Assembly: GCA_900465665.1 (NCBI GenBank) | Contig: UBJO01000047.1 | Span: 1 to 64,000, forward strand | From: Hyphomicrobiales bacterium | GTDB taxonomy: Bacteria > Pseudomonadota > Alphaproteobacteria > Rhizobiales > Rhizobiaceae | Length of the DNA stretch: 64,000 bases | Reading direction: 5' to 3' | In this document: piece by piece, positions 33,699 to 42,814 of the stretch | Layout of the letters: the number at the start of each line of letters is the position of its first letter | How positions within the stretch are numbered: position 1 is the stretch's first letter | The notes under the pieces: model-generated | The model's input: the letters and a program-made list of their open reading frames with translations, nothing else | Database searches by the model: none | What the model was told of the DNA's origin: nothing | Program-made: the position numbers and the translations under genes

Positions 33699-34886
33699 TC
33701 AGGTCGGCGGCGCGCCCAGCGCGTGCAGGATGCCGCGAAGCTCGGCAAGCCCTCTCAAGCGACCGATCGCCGGATAGCCCGGCGTGGTGGTCTTGGAGAG
33801 GTCGTCGAGCATGCGGTGGCCGTGGTCCGAGCGGAAAACGATCGTCTCATCTGTCTTGCGGTTGCGGTCTTCCGCGACCAGTTCTTTCAGCACGGCGACC
33901 ATATCGACATCGCCCTCAAGGTGAGCGCTCTCGTGGAAGCTGCGGCCGTCGCCTTCGCGCTTGGTCGCTCGCAAATGCGCGAAATGAATACGGGAGGCAA
34001 ACCGCCGTGCGATGGCGGGCAGGTCGTTATCAGCGCGTACGCCGAGACTGCCGGTGCAGTAGCACATGCCGTTCGCCGGCGACGGGACCGCATTGAACAG
34101 CGCCGCGTAATCCTCGGCGGTGGACGCGATGCGCGGCAGGCCGAACAGCGAGCGCGGCGGGTCGTCGGGATGAAGCGTGAGCTTGACGCCACGTGCCTCC
34201 GCAACCGGCGCAACCGCCTCAAGAAACTCGATGAGATGCTGCCGCAGGCGGCCGGCATCGATGCCGGCATAGGCGGCGAGGCGGTCGCGAAACTCCGGAA
34301 TGGTCAGTGGTTCGGTGGTCGATCCCGGCAAGGCCGAGGTAATGTTGCGGGTGATATCGGCGATGTCGCTCTCGGACATGGCGTCGAAAGCCTTGCGGGC
34401 GCGCGCCTTGTCTTCCTGCGAGTAGGCCTCATCGGCGCCATCGCGCTGAAGAATGAAGAGATCGAAGGCGGCGAACTTTTCGTGGTCGAACCGCATCGCC
34501 GTCGCGCCGGTGTCGATCTCGTGGTCGAGGTCGGTGCGTGTCCAGTCGACGACGGGCATGAAATTGTAGCAGACGATCGGGATGCCACAGGCGGCGACAG
34601 CTTCAAGGCTTGCGATCCATGCCTCGATCTCGGCCTTCGCCTGCCCACCCTTGCGCTTCACCGCATCGGGAATCGGAATGCTCTCGACCACCGACCAGGT
34701 GAGCGTCGAGCGCCCCGGTGGTGTCGTCTCGATCATCGCCTGGCGCTCGCGCACCTCGGCCTCGGTCCACGCGCGGCCGATCGGCACTCGGTGCAGCGAT
34801 GACACGATGTTGGTTGCCCCGGTCTGCCTCACCTCGTCGAGCGCGACCGGCGCATCCGGTCCAAACCATCTCCAACCCTGCCGCAT
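33699..34886 (-). CDS. uxuA: Mannonate dehydratase
   Basis: This 395-residue enzyme matches UxuA in length and sequence pattern: MRQGWRWFGPDAPVALDEVR at the N-terminus, VVESIPIPDAVKRK, YNFMPVVDWTRTDL, the metal-site region KLTLHPDDPPRSLFGLPRI, MCYCTGSLGVRADNDLPAI and FRSDHGHRMLDDL near the C-terminus. It removes water from D-mannonate to give 2-keto-3-deoxygluconate in glucuronate breakdown, using a divalent metal. It lies downstream of the GntR gene at 34930 in the same direction, 43 bases apart, so both probably form one operon. The gene ends next to the SDR terminator. Confidence 0.95.
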   Translation of the reverse strand: MRQGWRWFGPDAPVALDEVRQTGATNIVSSLHRVPIGRAWTEAEVRERQAMIETTPPGRSTLTWSVVESIPIPDAVKRKGGQAKAEIEAWIASLEAVAACGIPIVCYNFMPVVDWTRTDLDHEIDTGATAMRFDHEKFAAFDLFILQRDGADEAYSQEDKARARKAFDAMSESDIADITRNITSALPGSTTEPLTIPEFRDRLAAYAGIDAGRLRQHLIEFLEAVAPVAEARGVKLTLHPDDPPRSLFGLPRIASTAEDYAALFNAVPSPANGMCYCTGSLGVRADNDLPAIARRFASRIHFAHLRATKREGDGRSFHESAHLEGDVDMVAVLKELVAEDRNRKTDETIVFRSDHGHRMLDDLSKTTTPGYPAIGRLRGLAELRGILHALGAPPT

Positions 34887-34929
34887 CTGTTTCCTCCTTC
34901 AATGCCTTTTGTTTTGGTGTCGCCGTTCG

Positions 34930-35652
34930 TCAGCAGAAATAATCGGGGTAGCGCGTGCGCAGCTCCGCCACATCGGGGATGACGGCGCTCAGATGATGCG
35001 TCATCGCGGCGCGGGCGGCCTCCACGTCATGGGCTGCGATCGCGTCGCGGATGATCGCGTGCTCACCGACCACATTCTCCATGCGGCCGAGCACCGGCAG
35101 CGTCAGCCGCCGGGCACGATCGATCTGAACCTTGACGGATTTGAGGATGCCCCAGATGCCTGGATAGCCGGCAATCTGCGCAATCGCCTCGTGAAAGGCC
35201 TCATCCTCTTCGTGAAAACCGGAGGTATCGCCCAGAATGGAGAGCGCCCGCTGGCGCGTGATGATGGCGTCGAGGCGGGAGAGATCAGCCGCCGAGGCAA
35301 TCTCCGTTGCACGCTCGACCGTCGTTCCCTCCAGTGCCTTGCGCACCACGACAGCCTCGGGGATCGCCGATACCGGCACGCGCGACACGACGGTGCCCGA
35401 CTGCGGATAGATATCGACCAGCCCGCCTTCCGACAGCCGGAGCAGAGCCTCGCGAACGGGCGTGCGGCTGACCGAGAAATCCTCGGCGATCCGCTTTTCC
35501 TGCAGCGCCATGCCGGGCGGCATCTTCAGCGAGACGATGTCGTTATAGAGCCGGTCGAAAATGGCGTCCGCCGTCGTGACGCGCCGCAGCTTTGCCGGCC
35601 GCTCGGCCTGCGCCGAGAGCTCGGGAATGGCGGTGGCTGCGGCTGGATGCAT
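34930..35652 (-). CDS. GntR family transcriptional regulator, FCD subfamily
   Basis: This 240-residue regulator has the winged helix at about residues 22-90 (TTADAIFDRLYNDIVSLKMP, EKRIAEDFSVSRTPVREALL, YPQSGTVVSRV) and the FCD domain (VVRKALEGTTVERAT, HEEDEAFHEAIAQIAG, HAIIRDAIAAHDVEAARAAM). I choose the ATG at 35650-35652 because the upstream frame is not protein-like. It probably regulates uxuA, located after it, and the divergent importer operon at 35865, by binding the palindrome at 35682-35691. The likely effector is a hexuronate or aldonate, which is inference from uxuA. Confidence 0.88.
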   Translation of the reverse strand: MHPAAATAIPELSAQAERPAKLRRVTTADAIFDRLYNDIVSLKMPPGMALQEKRIAEDFSVSRTPVREALLRLSEGGLVDIYPQSGTVVSRVPVSAIPEAVVVRKALEGTTVERATEIASAADLSRLDAIITRQRALSILGDTSGFHEEDEAFHEAIAQIAGYPGIWGILKSVKVQIDRARRLTLPVLGRMENVVGEHAIIRDAIAAHDVEAARAAMTHHLSAVIPDVAELRTRYPDYFC

Positions 35653-35681
35653 GTAGGGCCCTAACGTTGACTTGAACGTGA

Positions 35682-35691
35682 ATACTAGTAT
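35682..35691. promoter_or_regulatory. ATACTAGTAT palindrome, candidate GntR operator
   Basis: A perfect 10-bp palindrome lies 30 bases before the GntR start and 174 before the importer operon, in an AT-rich stretch that looks like a divergent promoter. FCD regulators bind similar short palindromes. Confidence 0.4.
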
Positions 35692-35864
35692 ATCAATTCT
35701 ACATGGCTGCCAAGATACACCGCGGAGGAACGGTGTTTCTGGCAAGAATTTCAGGAGGTTCCAAACAAAGCCGGCCAGAAAATCCGACCGCATAAATGGA
35801 TCAGGATACGCACGTGCACGGATTTGTTGTGCTCTGTGCGGCCAAAAGAGGAGGAGAGAACAGC

Positions 35865-37040
35865 ATGAAATTTACCCGCAGAACATTCGTCGGGACCGCA
35901 GCCAGCGCTGCTGTTGCCGCCATGCTTCCCGTCAAGGTTTGGGCGCAGGCCAAGAAGCCCGCGAGCCCCGTGACCATCACCATCGCTGACGTCGCCGGCA
36001 ATCTGGCGCTGACGCAGGGCATGTTTGAAGCCTATGCATCCGAAAAGGCCGACTGGGTTTCGAACTTTGCCTTCACCAAGGCGCCGGCCCCCGAACTGCC
36101 GGGCAAGATCAAGGCGCAGCAGGCGGCCGGAAAGGTCGATATCGACCTCGTGCTGACAGGCACCGACGCGCTCTCGGCCGGTCTCGACCAGGGCCTCTGG
36201 CTCGATCTCTCCGCGCACAAGGCGGACCTGCCCGACATTGAGAAGATCCTGCAGCCGCAGGCATTCAAGATGCAGGCGCTCGCCAAGGATCAGGGCATCG
36301 TCATCACCTATTATCCCTCGGGCCCGCTGATCGAATACATGCCCGACAAGGTCGCCACGCCGCCGAAATCGGCGCCCGAACTTCTGGAGTGGGCGAAGGC
36401 CAACAAGAACCGCTTCATCTATGCCCGCCCGGCCAATTCCGGCCCCGGCCGCACCTTCCTCATGGGCCTGCCCTACCTGCTCGGCGACAGCGATCCGCGT
36501 GATCCGGTCAAGGGTTGGGACAAGACCTGGGAATATCTGGCGGCACTTGGCGAGCACATCGAATACTACCCGACCGGTACCGGTCAGGTGATGAAGGAAC
36601 TCGGCGAGGGGACGCGCGACATCGTCGTTTCCACCACCGGTTGGGACATCAACCCGCGTGCGCTCGGCATCGTTCCCGCCGAAGCCAAGGTGCAGAAGCT
36701 GGAAGGCTTCCACTGGGTCACGGATGCACACTACGCGGTTATCCCCAAGGGCGTCTCCGACGAGAAGATCGCGGTGCTGATCGACGTCTTGAACTACATT
36801 CTGCAGCCCAAGCAGCAGGCGATCGCCTATGACGCCGGCTATTTCTATCCGGGACCGGCCGTCAAGGACGTGACGATCGAGATGGCGCCGCAGGAAAGCC
36901 AGGACACGATCAAGGAGTTCGGCCGGCCCGAATATGCCGACTGGATCGCCAACAATCCGCTGGAAGTGCCGCTTGAGCCGAAGCAACTCGTCGAGGCCTT
37001 CCGGATCTGGGACGAAAAAATCGGCGCCAAGAAGGGTTGA
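35865..37040 (+). CDS. ABC transporter substrate-binding protein, YnjB/Fe-type family 1
   Basis: This 391-residue periplasmic protein has a twin-arginine leader (MKFTRRTFVGTAASAAVAAM) and an ordinary signal cleavage after WAQ. The ATG has GAGGAGGAG nine bases upstream. The mature protein resembles YnjB and related binding proteins (TIADVAGNLALTQGMFEAYA, LVLTGTDALSAGLDQGLW, YARPANSGPGRTFLMGLPYL, GYFYPGPAV). The ligand class is not well established. It heads the four-gene importer operon to 39915, divergent from the uxuA-linked GntR gene, so hexuronate or aldonate uptake is a reasonable guess. Confidence 0.85.
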   Translation: MKFTRRTFVGTAASAAVAAMLPVKVWAQAKKPASPVTITIADVAGNLALTQGMFEAYASEKADWVSNFAFTKAPAPELPGKIKAQQAAGKVDIDLVLTGTDALSAGLDQGLWLDLSAHKADLPDIEKILQPQAFKMQALAKDQGIVITYYPSGPLIEYMPDKVATPPKSAPELLEWAKANKNRFIYARPANSGPGRTFLMGLPYLLGDSDPRDPVKGWDKTWEYLAALGEHIEYYPTGTGQVMKELGEGTRDIVVSTTGWDINPRALGIVPAEAKVQKLEGFHWVTDAHYAVIPKGVSDEKIAVLIDVLNYILQPKQQAIAYDAGYFYPGPAVKDVTIEMAPQESQDTIKEFGRPEYADWIANNPLEVPLEPKQLVEAFRIWDEKIGAKKG

Positions 37041-37097
37041 TCCCTCACATCGCCGGCGCCGGCTGCGATAGCCGGTGCCGGCCATTTTCGTCGTGAC

Positions 37098-38195
37098 ATG
37101 GAGAGTGGTTTGAACTCGGTAGCGAATACGGTGGCCTCTTCGCGCGGCACCGCGCGTCTTGAACTCGATGGGCTGAGCCGCTCCTTCGGCGCCTACAACG
37201 CGCTCGATGGCATCGATCTTGCGATCGAGCCCGGCGAATTCGTGGCGCTGCTCGGTCCTTCCGGCTGCGGCAAGTCCACAGCGCTCAATTGTATCGCGGG
37301 CCTTTTGGGATTGTCCGGCGGGGAGATCCGTCTGGGCGGAAAGCGCATCGACCAGCTTGAGCCGGAACGTCGCGGGTTCGGGATGGTGTTTCAGAGCTAC
37401 GCGCTCTTCCCGCATATGAGCGTGCGCAAGAATGTCGGCTTTGGTTTGACCATGCAGGGCGTCAAGGGACCGGAGGCCGACAAGCGGATCAATGACGCTT
37501 TGGCGCTGGTGCGCCTGGAAAGCCAAGCGGAGAAACTGCCGGGGCAGCTCTCCGGCGGTCAGCAGCAGCGTGTAGCCATCGCCCGCGCCATCGTCATCCG
37601 CCCGCCTATCGTGCTCATGGACGAACCGCTGTCCAATCTCGACGCCAAGCTGCGTCTGGAGATGCGCGCCGAAATCCGCGGCATCCACGATCAGATCGGC
37701 TCAACGACCATCTACGTCACGCATGATCAGGACGAGGCGCTGTCGCTCGCCGACCGTATCGTCGTCATGAGCCAGGGACACATCGAGCAGATCGGCTCTC
37801 CGCAGGATCTCTATCAGCGTCCCGTCAATGTCGGCGTTGCCGACTTCATGGGCTTTCGCACCCGCGTTCCCGGCAAGGTCGTCTCGGTTTCGGGCGATGA
37901 GGCCGAGATCGACGTCGCCGGCGCACGCATCACCGGCACGATGCGCACGCCGCTCAAGACTGGCGACGCCGCTATCCTTTCCGTGCGCCCCGAGGATCTG
38001 GTGGCTGCCGACGAGGGGATCGCCGCTACCGTATCGAGCATGGAATATCGCGGCCGCGCCTTCTTCGGGCTGGCGCGCTCGGCCGACGGATCCGACCTCT
38101 ATTTCCGCGCCGACGACGCGTTGCCGCGCGGGACGGCGACGCGGCTGAAGCCGATCGCGGGCAGGGCGCTCCTGTTCGGGGACAGCGCACGATGA
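37098..38195 (+). CDS. ABC transporter ATP-binding protein, PotA/FbpC type
   Basis: This 365-residue ATPase has Walker A (GPSGCGKSTAL), Q-loop (MVFQSYALFPHM), signature LSGGQQQRVAIA, Walker B (IVLMDEPLSNLDAKL) and H-loop (YVTHDQDEALSLAD), followed by a TOBE-type C-terminal domain (SVRPEDLVAADEG). It energises the permeases at 38192 and 39073. The ATG at 37098 is the track start; a TTG at 37110 with GGAGAG close upstream is an alternative. The stop overlaps the next start (ATGA). Confidence 0.92.
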   Translation: MESGLNSVANTVASSRGTARLELDGLSRSFGAYNALDGIDLAIEPGEFVALLGPSGCGKSTALNCIAGLLGLSGGEIRLGGKRIDQLEPERRGFGMVFQSYALFPHMSVRKNVGFGLTMQGVKGPEADKRINDALALVRLESQAEKLPGQLSGGQQQRVAIARAIVIRPPIVLMDEPLSNLDAKLRLEMRAEIRGIHDQIGSTTIYVTHDQDEALSLADRIVVMSQGHIEQIGSPQDLYQRPVNVGVADFMGFRTRVPGKVVSVSGDEAEIDVAGARITGTMRTPLKTGDAAILSVRPEDLVAADEGIAATVSSMEYRGRAFFGLARSADGSDLYFRADDALPRGTATRLKPIAGRALLFGDSAR

Positions 38196-39070
38196 GCGCG
38201 CCATCGCTGCGAACGCGGCTGGCCGCCCGAGGGCTCGATGGCACCACCATGCTGATTCTCCCCGGCCTTGCCTTCATGATCGCGCTGTTCGTCTATCCGT
38301 TTCTTTACGGCGTCGTGGATTCGCTGACGCCGAAGGATGGCGCCTGGTACGCCAACTACGCCAAGTTCTTCAGCGATCCCTTCCAGTACAACACCATCGG
38401 TGCGACGCTCTGGCTGGCGCTGCCGGTGACGATCATCAATCTCGCCTTCGCCGTGCCGGTCGCTTTCCGTGTCCGGCTGATGCACCGCCAGCGTCTACTG
38501 ACGACCATTCTCGTCCTGCCCATTACCCTTGGTACAGTGTTTGTCGCCGACGGCTTGCTGACGTTCCTCGGACCGCGCGGCTGGTTCAACCACACGCTTC
38601 TGATGATTGGCATTATCGACAATCCGATTAAGCTGACCAACAATTACTGGGGCGTCTTCGCGTCGCTGCTCATCACTGGCTTTCCCTTCGCCTTCCTGCT
38701 GACGCTCTCTTACATCACCGGGATCGATCCGGCGATCGAGCAGGCAGCAGCCACGCTTGGGGCCAGTCCCCGGCAGCGTTTCATGCGCGTCTTCCTGCCG
38801 TTGCTGGTGCCGGGGCTTGCGGTGACCTTCTGCCTTGCCTTCGTTCAGGCGTTCGCGGTGTTTCCGTCTGCCGTGCTGCTCGGTGCACCGGCAGGCCCGA
38901 CCCGCGTCATCTCGATCGCCGCCTATCAGGCCGCGTTCGAACAGTATGATCACTCGCTGGGCTCCGCGATCGCGCTCATCATGGGCGGCGTCGAACTGGC
39001 CGTGGTGCTGGCCGTTCTCGGCGCACGCTCATTCTTCTACCGCGGCCCCGCCGGCGGCACGAAAGGCTGA
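38192..39070 (+). CDS. ABC transporter permease
   Basis: This 292-residue inner-membrane protein has six predicted helices and the EAA loop EQAAATLGASPRQRFMRVFL near residue 185. The N-terminal helix is LILPGLAFMIALFVYPFLYG. It overlaps the ATPase gene by four bases and precedes the second permease by two bases, so it is one half of the importer channel. Confidence 0.92.
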   Translation: MSAPSLRTRLAARGLDGTTMLILPGLAFMIALFVYPFLYGVVDSLTPKDGAWYANYAKFFSDPFQYNTIGATLWLALPVTIINLAFAVPVAFRVRLMHRQRLLTTILVLPITLGTVFVADGLLTFLGPRGWFNHTLLMIGIIDNPIKLTNNYWGVFASLLITGFPFAFLLTLSYITGIDPAIEQAAATLGASPRQRFMRVFLPLLVPGLAVTFCLAFVQAFAVFPSAVLLGAPAGPTRVISIAAYQAAFEQYDHSLGSAIALIMGGVELAVVLAVLGARSFFYRGPAGGTKG

Positions 39071-39072
39071 CC

Positions 39073-39915
39073 ATGATCCGCGACCAAGGCCTCACCTCGA
39101 AGATCTGGCGTTTCGCCATATGGGCGCTGGCCACGCTCTTCGTCCTCAATCTGCTGGCGGTCATCGCCGCCGTCGTCGTCAACTCGTTCGCGACACGATG
39201 GCTCGGCACATGGCTGCCGGCTGGCTGGACAACGAAATGGTATTTCAGCGCCTGGAAGGAGTTCCAGCTCTCCAGCGTCGTCCTCGTCACCTTCGAGATC
39301 GTCTTCACCGTCGTCATCATTTCAGGCATTCTCGGCGTGATGACGGCCTATGCCTTGGCGCGGCGCGATTTCGCGGGCAAGCGCGTGGTCATTCTGCTGT
39401 TCCTTCTGCCGCTGCTCATCCCACCGCTGACCTACGGCATCCCGCTTGCGACGGTCTTGTATCAGCTCGGACTTGGCGGAACCTTTTGGGGCGTCGTTCT
39501 CATCAATGTCGTGCCGTCGCTTCCCTTCGTGGTGCTGGTGATGATCCCCTTCATCGAGCAGATCGACCCGCGCATCGAGGCCGCCGCCCGTGTCTTCGGT
39601 GCAGGCACCACCAGCCTGTTCCTGCGCATCCTGCTGCCGCTGCTCCTGCCCGGCATGCTGGCGGCATTGCTCTTGGTGCTGGTTCGCACCATCGCGATGT
39701 TCGAGCTCACCTTCCTCATTGCCGGGCCGACCACCCAGACCCTCGTCGTATCGCTCTATTATGCCGTGTTTGCATCCGGCGTGCGGGCTGGCCAGTCGAT
39801 CGATGCCATGGCTGTCGTCTATATGGTGACGACGCTGTTCTGGCTGGTGATCGCGCTGCAGTTCGTCAACCCGACGCAGATCGTCGCGAGGGCAAAACAA
39901 CAGCCCGCGCACTGA
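39073..39915 (+). CDS. ABC transporter permease
   Basis: This 280-residue inner-membrane protein has six predicted helices and the EAA loop EAAARVFGAGTTSLFLRILL near residue 175. It forms the channel with the permease just upstream. It is the last gene of the importer operon. The stretch GCCGC-TC-GCGGC at 39921-39932 just after it is a short GC hairpin that may help end transcription. Confidence 0.92.
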   Translation: MIRDQGLTSKIWRFAIWALATLFVLNLLAVIAAVVVNSFATRWLGTWLPAGWTTKWYFSAWKEFQLSSVVLVTFEIVFTVVIISGILGVMTAYALARRDFAGKRVVILLFLLPLLIPPLTYGIPLATVLYQLGLGGTFWGVVLINVVPSLPFVVLVMIPFIEQIDPRIEAAARVFGAGTTSLFLRILLPLLLPGMLAALLLVLVRTIAMFELTFLIAGPTTQTLVVSLYYAVFASGVRAGQSIDAMAVVYMVTTLFWLVIALQFVNPTQIVARAKQQPAH

Positions 39916-39940
39916 GCCGGGCCGCTCGCGGCACTAATCC

Positions 39941-39954
39941 TTCTGTTAACAGAA
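39941..39954. promoter_or_regulatory. TTCTGTTAACAGAA palindrome
   Basis: A perfect 14-bp palindrome lies after the importer operon and about 90 bases before the small gene at 40045. It has low GC and is not a terminator; it may be an operator for the small gene. The owner is unknown. Confidence 0.3.
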
Positions 39955-40044
39955 AACTTATTGAGTAGGGTGGGTGTTCTTGACTATCGGCAGGTGGCTG
40001 CCAAGTATTGTGGGCGTGACGGTCATTTCTTGAGGAATTTGATC

Positions 40045-40260
40045 ATGGCGCAGTACAAAGAGACCAACCGATTTCACTGTGAGAGCAGTTCGGGCGCGCA
40101 TTACGTTGTTATCGAGCAGATCCTGACATCGCGCCTGGCGCTTGATGTCGGCGCAAGCCCGCGCACTGATTACGTTACCGACACGGGCGAGATCGCCGAG
40201 CGGCTGGACGACGACACCTTCCTTCTGCTTCTGTCGGCGGAAGTCTTGCATGTCGCCTGA
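40045..40260 (+). CDS. Small hypothetical protein
   Basis: This 71-residue protein begins MAQYKETNRFHCESSSG and is hydrophilic, with a mixed beta/alpha pattern (HYVVIEQILTSRLALDVGA; FLLLLSAEVLHVA). GAGGAA lies nine bases before the ATG. A longer in-frame start at 39961 would add 28 residues. No family is recognised. It stands alone between an importer operon and the aceA region. Confidence 0.45.
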   Translation: MAQYKETNRFHCESSSGAHYVVIEQILTSRLALDVGASPRTDYVTDTGEIAERLDDDTFLLLLSAEVLHVA

Positions 40261-40392
40261 GGCGGCCGCGGTGCTGGAGATCCGCGCTCGATAGTCCCCA
40301 ACCGCGGAATACATTTGTTCCATCGTGCTACCAACGCTGCAAGCTTGCCGGCGGTTTTTCCGTGCCGGTGTCAAGCTAAGATGAGACCGGTA

Positions 40393-41031
40393 TTAGCAAA
40401 AACGTCCGCGTTGGCCAGGAGCACCGCTGTCTGAGGCAAAAAGGCTTACGGTGTATGGAGCCACAATCACCGTAAATAGCCGTCGTGCCGTGTCGAGGTC
40501 TGTTTTGATCCGCGAAGACAGCCGTTGTTGCAAAAGCTCTGAGCCGGTGTTGTGGATGGCTCGCCGTCCCATATCGATCGACTCTATTCGGTAGGGATCG
40601 CCCGTCATCGATGCCCGCAGATGGGCTTCGCAAATCATGACATATTCGCAAATGATGTCCTTGAACGGAGTGAAAGACATGATGTGCGAGACAATCAGCA
40701 CGTTTTCCTCGTTGGCAACATGCAAAGATAGTCTGGAGCCACGAGTTGACAGCTTCAGCCGGTAGGGCCCGTGATTGCGCCCGACCAATTCGAATCGACT
40801 CGTCTCTAGCAAGTCTTCGATCGCCAGCGACTGTTCCTGTAAAACGGCAGGGTTCAATCGACTCTCGTCGTGCTCCACTTGAACGTCGCACAGATGATTG
40901 CGCTCACTCGGGCGATCACGCAGTTCCTGCATGTAGTGCCGGATAGCAACTCGGATGAGCTCGAAGTCCTCGTTCGAGAATACGGCCCGCGAACGCTCAG
41001 GCTGCGGTTTCGGATCTTCGGTCGTTGGCAT
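40393..41031 (-). CDS. UPF0262 family protein
   Basis: This 212-residue protein carries the UPF0262 pattern in its C-terminal 150 residues: EHDESRLNPAVLQEQSLAIE, GPYRLKLSTRGSRLSLHV, SFTPFKDIICEYVMICEAHL, SIDMGRRAIHNTGSELLQQR, KTDLDTARRLFTVIVA. The function of the family is not known. The N-terminal 40 residues are extra and look disordered. I choose the ATG at 41029-41031 with GGGAGGAAA upstream; the longer frame is Arg-rich and overlaps aceA. It lies 65 bases downstream of the isocitrate lyase gene in the same direction, so they may be co-transcribed. Confidence 0.8.
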   Translation of the reverse strand: MPTTEDPKPQPERSRAVFSNEDFELIRVAIRHYMQELRDRPSERNHLCDVQVEHDESRLNPAVLQEQSLAIEDLLETSRFELVGRNHGPYRLKLSTRGSRLSLHVANEENVLIVSHIMSFTPFKDIICEYVMICEAHLRASMTGDPYRIESIDMGRRAIHNTGSELLQQRLSSRIKTDLDTARRLFTVIVAPYTVSLFASDSGAPGQRGRFC

Positions 41032-41096
41032 TGATTTTTCCTCCCGGTGCGAGGAGGCGCCGGAGCGCCCCTCGCTAGATTTCGATTTATTACTGC

Positions 41097-42689
41097 TCAG
41101 GCTGCGAACTGGTTCATTGTGTTGTGTTCGCCACCCGCTTTCAGCGCAGCTTCGCCTGCGAAGTATTCCTTGTGATCGTCTCCAATGTCGGAGCCGGCCA
41201 TGATCTGGTGTTTGACGCATGCGATGCCCTGGCGAATCTCCTTGCGCTGTACTCCTGCAACGTAGCCAAGCATGCCCTGTTCACCGAAGTACTCCTTCGC
41301 AAGGTTGTCGGTGGACAATGCCGCCGTGTGGTAGGTTGGCAGGGTAATCAGGTGATGGAAGATGCCCGCCCGTTTCGCTGCATCCCGCTGGAAGGTGCGG
41401 ATGCGTTCGTCCGCTTCCGTAGCAAGTTCGGTGCCATCATACGTCTCGCTCATCAGTTTGCTGCGGTCGTAAGACGATGTGTCCTTTCCGCTTTCGTTCC
41501 AGGCGTCGAAGACCTGCTGGCGGAAGTTTAGTGTCCAGTTGAACGACGGCGAGTTGTTATAGACGAGCTTGGCATTGGGAATGACCTCGCGCACGCGGTC
41601 AACCATCTCGGCGATCTGCTCTATGTGCGGCTTTTCGGTCTCAATCCAGAGAAGGTCAGCGCCGTTTTGCAAAGCGTTGATGCAGTCCAGGACGCACCGG
41701 TCTGCGCCCGTTCCTTGGCGGAACTGAAACAGGTTGGAGCGGAGGCGCTTCGGTCGCATGACTTTTCCACCGCGAGTGATGAGGACGTCGCCATTCTTGA
41801 TCTGGCTAGCTTCGACCTCATCGCAATCCAGGAAGGAATTGTATTGGTCGCCGATATCACCGTCTTTTGCAGAGAAAGCGATCTGCTTGGTTAGGCCCGC
41901 ACCCAGGGAGTCCGTACGGGCGACGATGATGCCGTCATCGACTCCAAGTTCCAGGAAGGCATACCGAACCGCGCGGATCTTGGAGACGAAGTCCTCATGC
42001 GGGACCGTAACTTTCCCATCCTGATGACCGCACTGCTTCTCGTCCGACACTTGGTTCTCGATCTGGAGGGCGCACGCGCCTGCTTCGATCATCTTCTTGG
42101 CGAGAAGATAGGTGGCTTCTGCATTTCCGAAGCCGGCGTCGATGTCGGCAATGATCGGAACGACGTGGGTCTGGAAATTGTCGAGCGAGTGCTGCAGTTG
42201 ACGTTCGCGGACCTTGTCCCCGCTTGCGCGTGCCTTGTCGATCTCGCGGAAGAGCATCCCGAGCTCGCGCGCGTCAGCCTGTCGGAGAAATGTGTAAAGT
42301 TCTTCGATCAGTGCCGGAACGCTTGTCTTTTCGTGCATCGACTGATCGGGAAGCGGACCGAATTCGGACCTCAGAGCCGCGACCATCCAGCCTGAGAGAT
42401 AGAGGTAGCGTCGATCGGTGTTGCCGAAGTGCTTCTTGATTGAGATGATCTTCTGTTGGCCAATGAAGCCATGCCAGCATCCGAGAGACTGTGTGTAATC
42501 GGCGGGATCTCTGTCATAGGCTGCCATGTCTTTTCGCATGATCGCAGCTGTGTAGCGGGCGATGTCCAGTCCGGTTTGAAACCGATTCTGAAGACGCATG
42601 CGCGCAACAGCGTCTGCGCTGACGCCTGTCCACTTCTCATTCGACGAAATCAGTTTCTGTGCTTCCTCAACTAGCGCTTGATAAGACAT
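41097..42689 (-). CDS. aceA: Isocitrate lyase
   Basis: This 530-residue enzyme cleaves isocitrate to glyoxylate and succinate, the first step of the glyoxylate bypass used for growth on acetate and fatty acids. The catalytic cysteine is in the DEKQCGHQDGKVTVPHEDF region. Other family blocks are SLGCWHGFIGQQK, IADIDAGFGNAEATY, LWIETEKPHIEQ and VYNNSPSFNW. The length and the KQCGHQDG form resemble the long isocitrate lyases known from Pseudomonas, while the form I recall from rhizobia is about 430 residues with KKCGH. It is divergent from an XRE/ScfR-type regulator gene that very probably controls it. Confidence 0.95.
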   Translation of the reverse strand: MSYQALVEEAQKLISSNEKWTGVSADAVARMRLQNRFQTGLDIARYTAAIMRKDMAAYDRDPADYTQSLGCWHGFIGQQKIISIKKHFGNTDRRYLYLSGWMVAALRSEFGPLPDQSMHEKTSVPALIEELYTFLRQADARELGMLFREIDKARASGDKVRERQLQHSLDNFQTHVVPIIADIDAGFGNAEATYLLAKKMIEAGACALQIENQVSDEKQCGHQDGKVTVPHEDFVSKIRAVRYAFLELGVDDGIIVARTDSLGAGLTKQIAFSAKDGDIGDQYNSFLDCDEVEASQIKNGDVLITRGGKVMRPKRLRSNLFQFRQGTGADRCVLDCINALQNGADLLWIETEKPHIEQIAEMVDRVREVIPNAKLVYNNSPSFNWTLNFRQQVFDAWNESGKDTSSYDRSKLMSETYDGTELATEADERIRTFQRDAAKRAGIFHHLITLPTYHTAALSTDNLAKEYFGEQGMLGYVAGVQRKEIRQGIACVKHQIMAGSDIGDDHKEYFAGEAALKAGGEHNTMNQFAA

Positions 42690-42780
42690 GGTTCCTCCTA
42701 AGGTCTTCGTGCTGCGTTGCGAAGAAACTACCGTGGCGACCCTACGCTTGCGATAGTCAGCAGTGTCTTGTTGTCAAACT

Positions 42781-42799
42781 TTACAAAGTCTCTTTGTAA
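42781..42799. promoter_or_regulatory. Perfect inverted repeat between aceA and its regulator
   Basis: TTACAAAG-TCT-CTTTGTAA is a perfect 8-3-8 inverted repeat, 15 bases before the regulator start and 91 before aceA. The left arm is part of AAACTTTACAAA, one base from the RamB box of Corynebacterium (AACTTTGCAAA, recalled from literature), which controls aceA there. The adjacent regulator belongs to the same XRE/ScfR class as RamB. Confidence 0.6.
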
Positions 42800-42814
42800 T
42801 GTTGTAATGGGTGT

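Noticed and set aside
35751..37688. 645-codon minus-strand frame
   Set aside because: It is opposite the YnjB-type binding protein and the ATPase gene, whose signal peptide, Walker motifs and ribosome sites are clear.
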